Origin: Apium graveolens
Lineage: Eukaryota > Streptophyta > Magnoliopsida > Apiales > Apiaceae
DNA length: 64,000 bases
Assembly (NCBI RefSeq): GCF_009905375.1
Contig: NC_133656.1
Location: forward strand, 234,307,111-234,371,110
Reading direction: 5' to 3'
Shown: piece by piece, positions 61,337 to 64,000 of the stretch
How positions within the stretch are numbered: the first letter of the stretch is position 1
How the letters are laid out: every line of letters starts with the position of its first letter
Notes under the pieces: model-generated
Told to the model about the DNA's origin: nothing
The model's input: the letters and a program-made list of their open reading frames with translations, nothing else
Database searches by the model: none
Made by a program: the position numbers and the translations under genes

Positions 61337-63446
61337 TGTAACACCCCCAGATCCGGGGTCGGGGATCCGAGTCGTCACGGTCTTTCATTCCACAATACCA
61401 CTTCACTTACTTAATAAAAATAACCTTATGCTGTGACCCCACACTAACACACACCACAACCCGTTATAGTCTCAGAGATGAACATCAAAAAAAAATAACC
61501 ACAAGTAATTATATTCCACAATTATCTGCCAATACACCTTAAAAGGTTTTCTGAATAGATTTACATTTTATTTGCCATTATTACAATTCATATTATACAT
61601 AAGTCTGGTACATCAAAAGTTGAAAGCCTAGCCTATTGGTAGTTCCTACCTCAGCTACAGCAGCATCAACGCTTCCAGAAGACTGCCGAACGTTTTCTAA
61701 CCTCTTGCGAATCGGGAGCTTGGTCCGGTTCATCTTGTCTATCTGATGTTGTGTGATGAAAGAAGAAAGCAAGGGTGAGCAGCAAGCCCACCAAAATAAT
61801 ATGCATAATTATTTACAGTATATGAGTCTACTCATAATACTCATGAAAGTCTTGGTCAAAAGAAATGAACCAAGTTTGATATCTTAATGCGATGAAGTCG
61901 CAAAATATTCAGTATATATACATATATACTTTTCAAAATATTGGAAGTCCTCTTCCATGCATAATATACACAAAGTCCCAGTGTATAACTGTATATAAAA
62001 AAAATATCGTTCCAAGGTGATCTCATATATCTAACCTTGTCTCAACGTTTTTCTGAAAATCTTTGTCATTCATAAGACAATTATTAATTAGATATAAGTT
62101 TAAAAGATGAGGTTACCAAATACCCCAATATACTTATATCTTTCCCAATACTACTTGAACTACCACCGTTCAAGTTATAATCAGTTTCAAAAGTTCATCA
62201 CATAGATGAGACTACAAGACAAGATTTGAATAGATTCAATCTTTGAAATATTATTGAATGAAATAAAGTTACGAGATACTTTATTTAGTCCCGATATATA
62301 TATATCCACATATATATATCTCTTAAACATTTCCTGGAACCTCTGTTATGTAAAGTATGAACAGAGTTTGAAACATCCAATGAACTTTGGAAAGGAAAAG
62401 AATTTTAGCATAAACCCGATATCTCGCTGATCAGGCAAAGATACCAATAAGTAACCTTTTCTACTGTAGATGGATGAATTCCTCACCGGTCATCACCCTG
62501 GCCGCATTAGGACCTCGCGCTAGACCGTACCCCGGCCCCTCACGCGTTGATGGACTGCCACCCAGCCACTTACACAATAATAGACCGTACCCCGGCCTGT
62601 CGCTTATGCCGACTCAATCAAATGGACTTACTTCCCGAACATTGGGCAAGTAATCAAATTGTTTTCTCAAAACAGCAACCTTGTTGCGAATATAAAATAC
62701 ACCACAGAGCCGGATTCCCCAGGTTTTGAGCGAGTATTTAAATCCCCTTTAAAAAGGAAGATCTTAAATATAAAAATGAGTTTTGGGATCCGCTCTGACT
62801 TTTAAAAATCATTTTGAAGACTCGAAAACACTTTAAAGAGTGTTTGGAGTAAGGCTGATTTAATGGAGTAAATCAGTCCCCAGAATATTAGAAAATATCT
62901 GAATATTATTAATTAAATAATATTCCCATAAAGAATAGTCTTTATAAAAATAATTGAAGTAGAAGTATTAAAATTTATACTTGAAACGAGTATTAAATAA
63001 CCAAAGATATACTTATATGAAAGTATTATCTTTATTTGAATAATCGAAAATAAGTTTGATTATTTACACCTTATTCTTTAATAAAATAAAGAATATATTT
63101 CAGCAAATAATCGGAGTCATAGATCCTCAAATGAATATTCAAATAATATTCAATAAATAAAATAAGCTGAGTCATAATACCTCGAATGAATATTATAAAT
63201 AATATTCATTAAATAAAATAAAGGAGTCATACATCCTCAAATGAATATTCAAATAATATTCAATAAATAATATAAAAGAGTCATAAGCCCTCGAATGAAT
63301 ATTCAAATAATATTCAATAAATAATATAAAAGGAGTCATAAGTCCTCGAATAATATTCGAAATAATATTCAATAATAAAATAAAGTTTAAAGTTATCGAA
63401 TAAACCTTATTCGATTAATAGTTTGGAAAACTATAACCATATATAT

Positions 63447-63480
<34 letters not shown>

Positions 63481-64000
63481 CCATATCCATATATACAAGA
63501 TTACTCGGGATCCTCGACTCCCGGTTTTAGAAAATATTTTCACCTTTTGGGTCCCTATACTAAGGGTATATGCAAGTTACCGCTATCCTCTAGCATAGGT
63601 ATTATCAACTGAACCAACAGATATATATTTCAAGAATATGAAACAGGCATGCATATATACCATATCACATGCTACAATATATCGCAAGAATTTGCTAAAT
63701 AACCAACATGCATCTATCGCAAGATAATGCATATACAAGTGTATTCATCACAACAACAGTATAACGGATAGAATACTTGCCTGAGCGACTGGGGGTTACG
63801 AATGGCTCGGGACGAGTCTGGTAACCTATAAACAACAAGTAAGTTGGAATTAAACCAAAGTCACTTGTGAATCTATACTTTAACTAACTTAGACTCTAAC
63901 GCTTGTTTTGCGCTCACTGATTCGCTTAAGTCACTCGGGTACCCTCGGCTCCACCATTTTTAATAATTTAACCTTTACGAGTTTTAAAGCGATTCCTTCG
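61337..64000 (-). mobile_element. Chromovirus-type LTR, partial (runs off window)
   Basis: Starts TGTAACACCCCCAGATCC and is similar to the solo LTR at 24326-28081 through about 63700, after which they diverge. No coding sequence is reached, so I cannot tell a solo LTR from a full element. Orientation is inferred as minus from the end sequence. Confidence 0.8.
63108..63375. repeat. Tandem repeat, five units in the partial LTR
   Basis: Five units of about 53-56 bp share GAGTCATA...CCTC.AATGAATATT and AATAATATTCA.TAAATAA. The homologous LTR at 26240-26412 has three. Confidence 0.75.

Overview
This window is repetitive nuclear DNA from a plant. I find no host gene, no RNA gene and no prokaryotic feature. 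Everything I can identify is an LTR retrotransposon or a fragment of one. The primer-binding sites are the plant types: initiator-Met tRNA for the chromoviruses and the Copia element, and TGGCGCC... (tRNA-Asp type) for the Athila element. The protein families are plant Ty3/Gypsy (Tekay-like chromovirus, Athila) and Ty1/Copia (Sirevirus-like, Angela-like). The species cannot be told from this sequence.

Layout. 1-807: minus-strand fragment that looks like the 3' zone of a Sirevirus. 808-12580: almost complete Tekay-like chromovirus (T1, minus strand, 3.35-kb LTRs). 12581-12608: 28-bp tail of a Sirevirus LTR. 12609-13282: AT-rich, unassigned. 13283-16953: 3' part of a Sirevirus-like Copia (element A: extra ORF, polypurine tract, 605-bp LTR). 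16954-61251: a second Sirevirus-like Copia (element B), broken open by later insertions. 61252-61336: short flank. 61337-64000: start of a chromovirus-type LTR that runs off the window.

Inside element B is a nested stack that can be read from target-site duplications (TSDs). An Athila element (21779-58169, TSD ATAGA) sits in B's extra ORF. A second Tekay-like element (T2, 22539-37741, TSD TTAGT) sits in Athila's 5' LTR. A Sirevirus-like solo LTR (23190-28222, TSD CTAAG) sits in T2's left LTR. A chromovirus-type solo LTR (24326-28081, TSD TAAAC) sits inside that solo LTR. Separately, a solo LTR of the same Athila family (45229-55134, TSD GCCGC) sits in Athila's second ORF, and an Angela-like Copia (46688-55119) sits inside it. 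When the insertions are subtracted, LTR lengths and reading frames come back into register, so the order of events is well supported.

All coding regions are broken by stop codons, frameshifts or deletions, so none is expected to be autonomous. T1 is the least damaged (one frameshift, three stops). The Angela-like element lacks the RT catalytic YVDD and most of RNase H. The most interesting material is non-coding: (i) a GC-rich minisatellite upstream of the Athila LTR TATA box that recurs inside the element upstream of ORF2 and its own TATA-like boxes; (ii) repeated stem-loops sharing one loop motif in the Angela-like leader RNA; (iii) a CCGACGGATGA motif family in the LTR, spacer and coding sequence of element B; (iv) two adjacent hairpins just after the Athila pol stop. 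I did not find a new host system; these are hypotheses about retrotransposon cis-elements.
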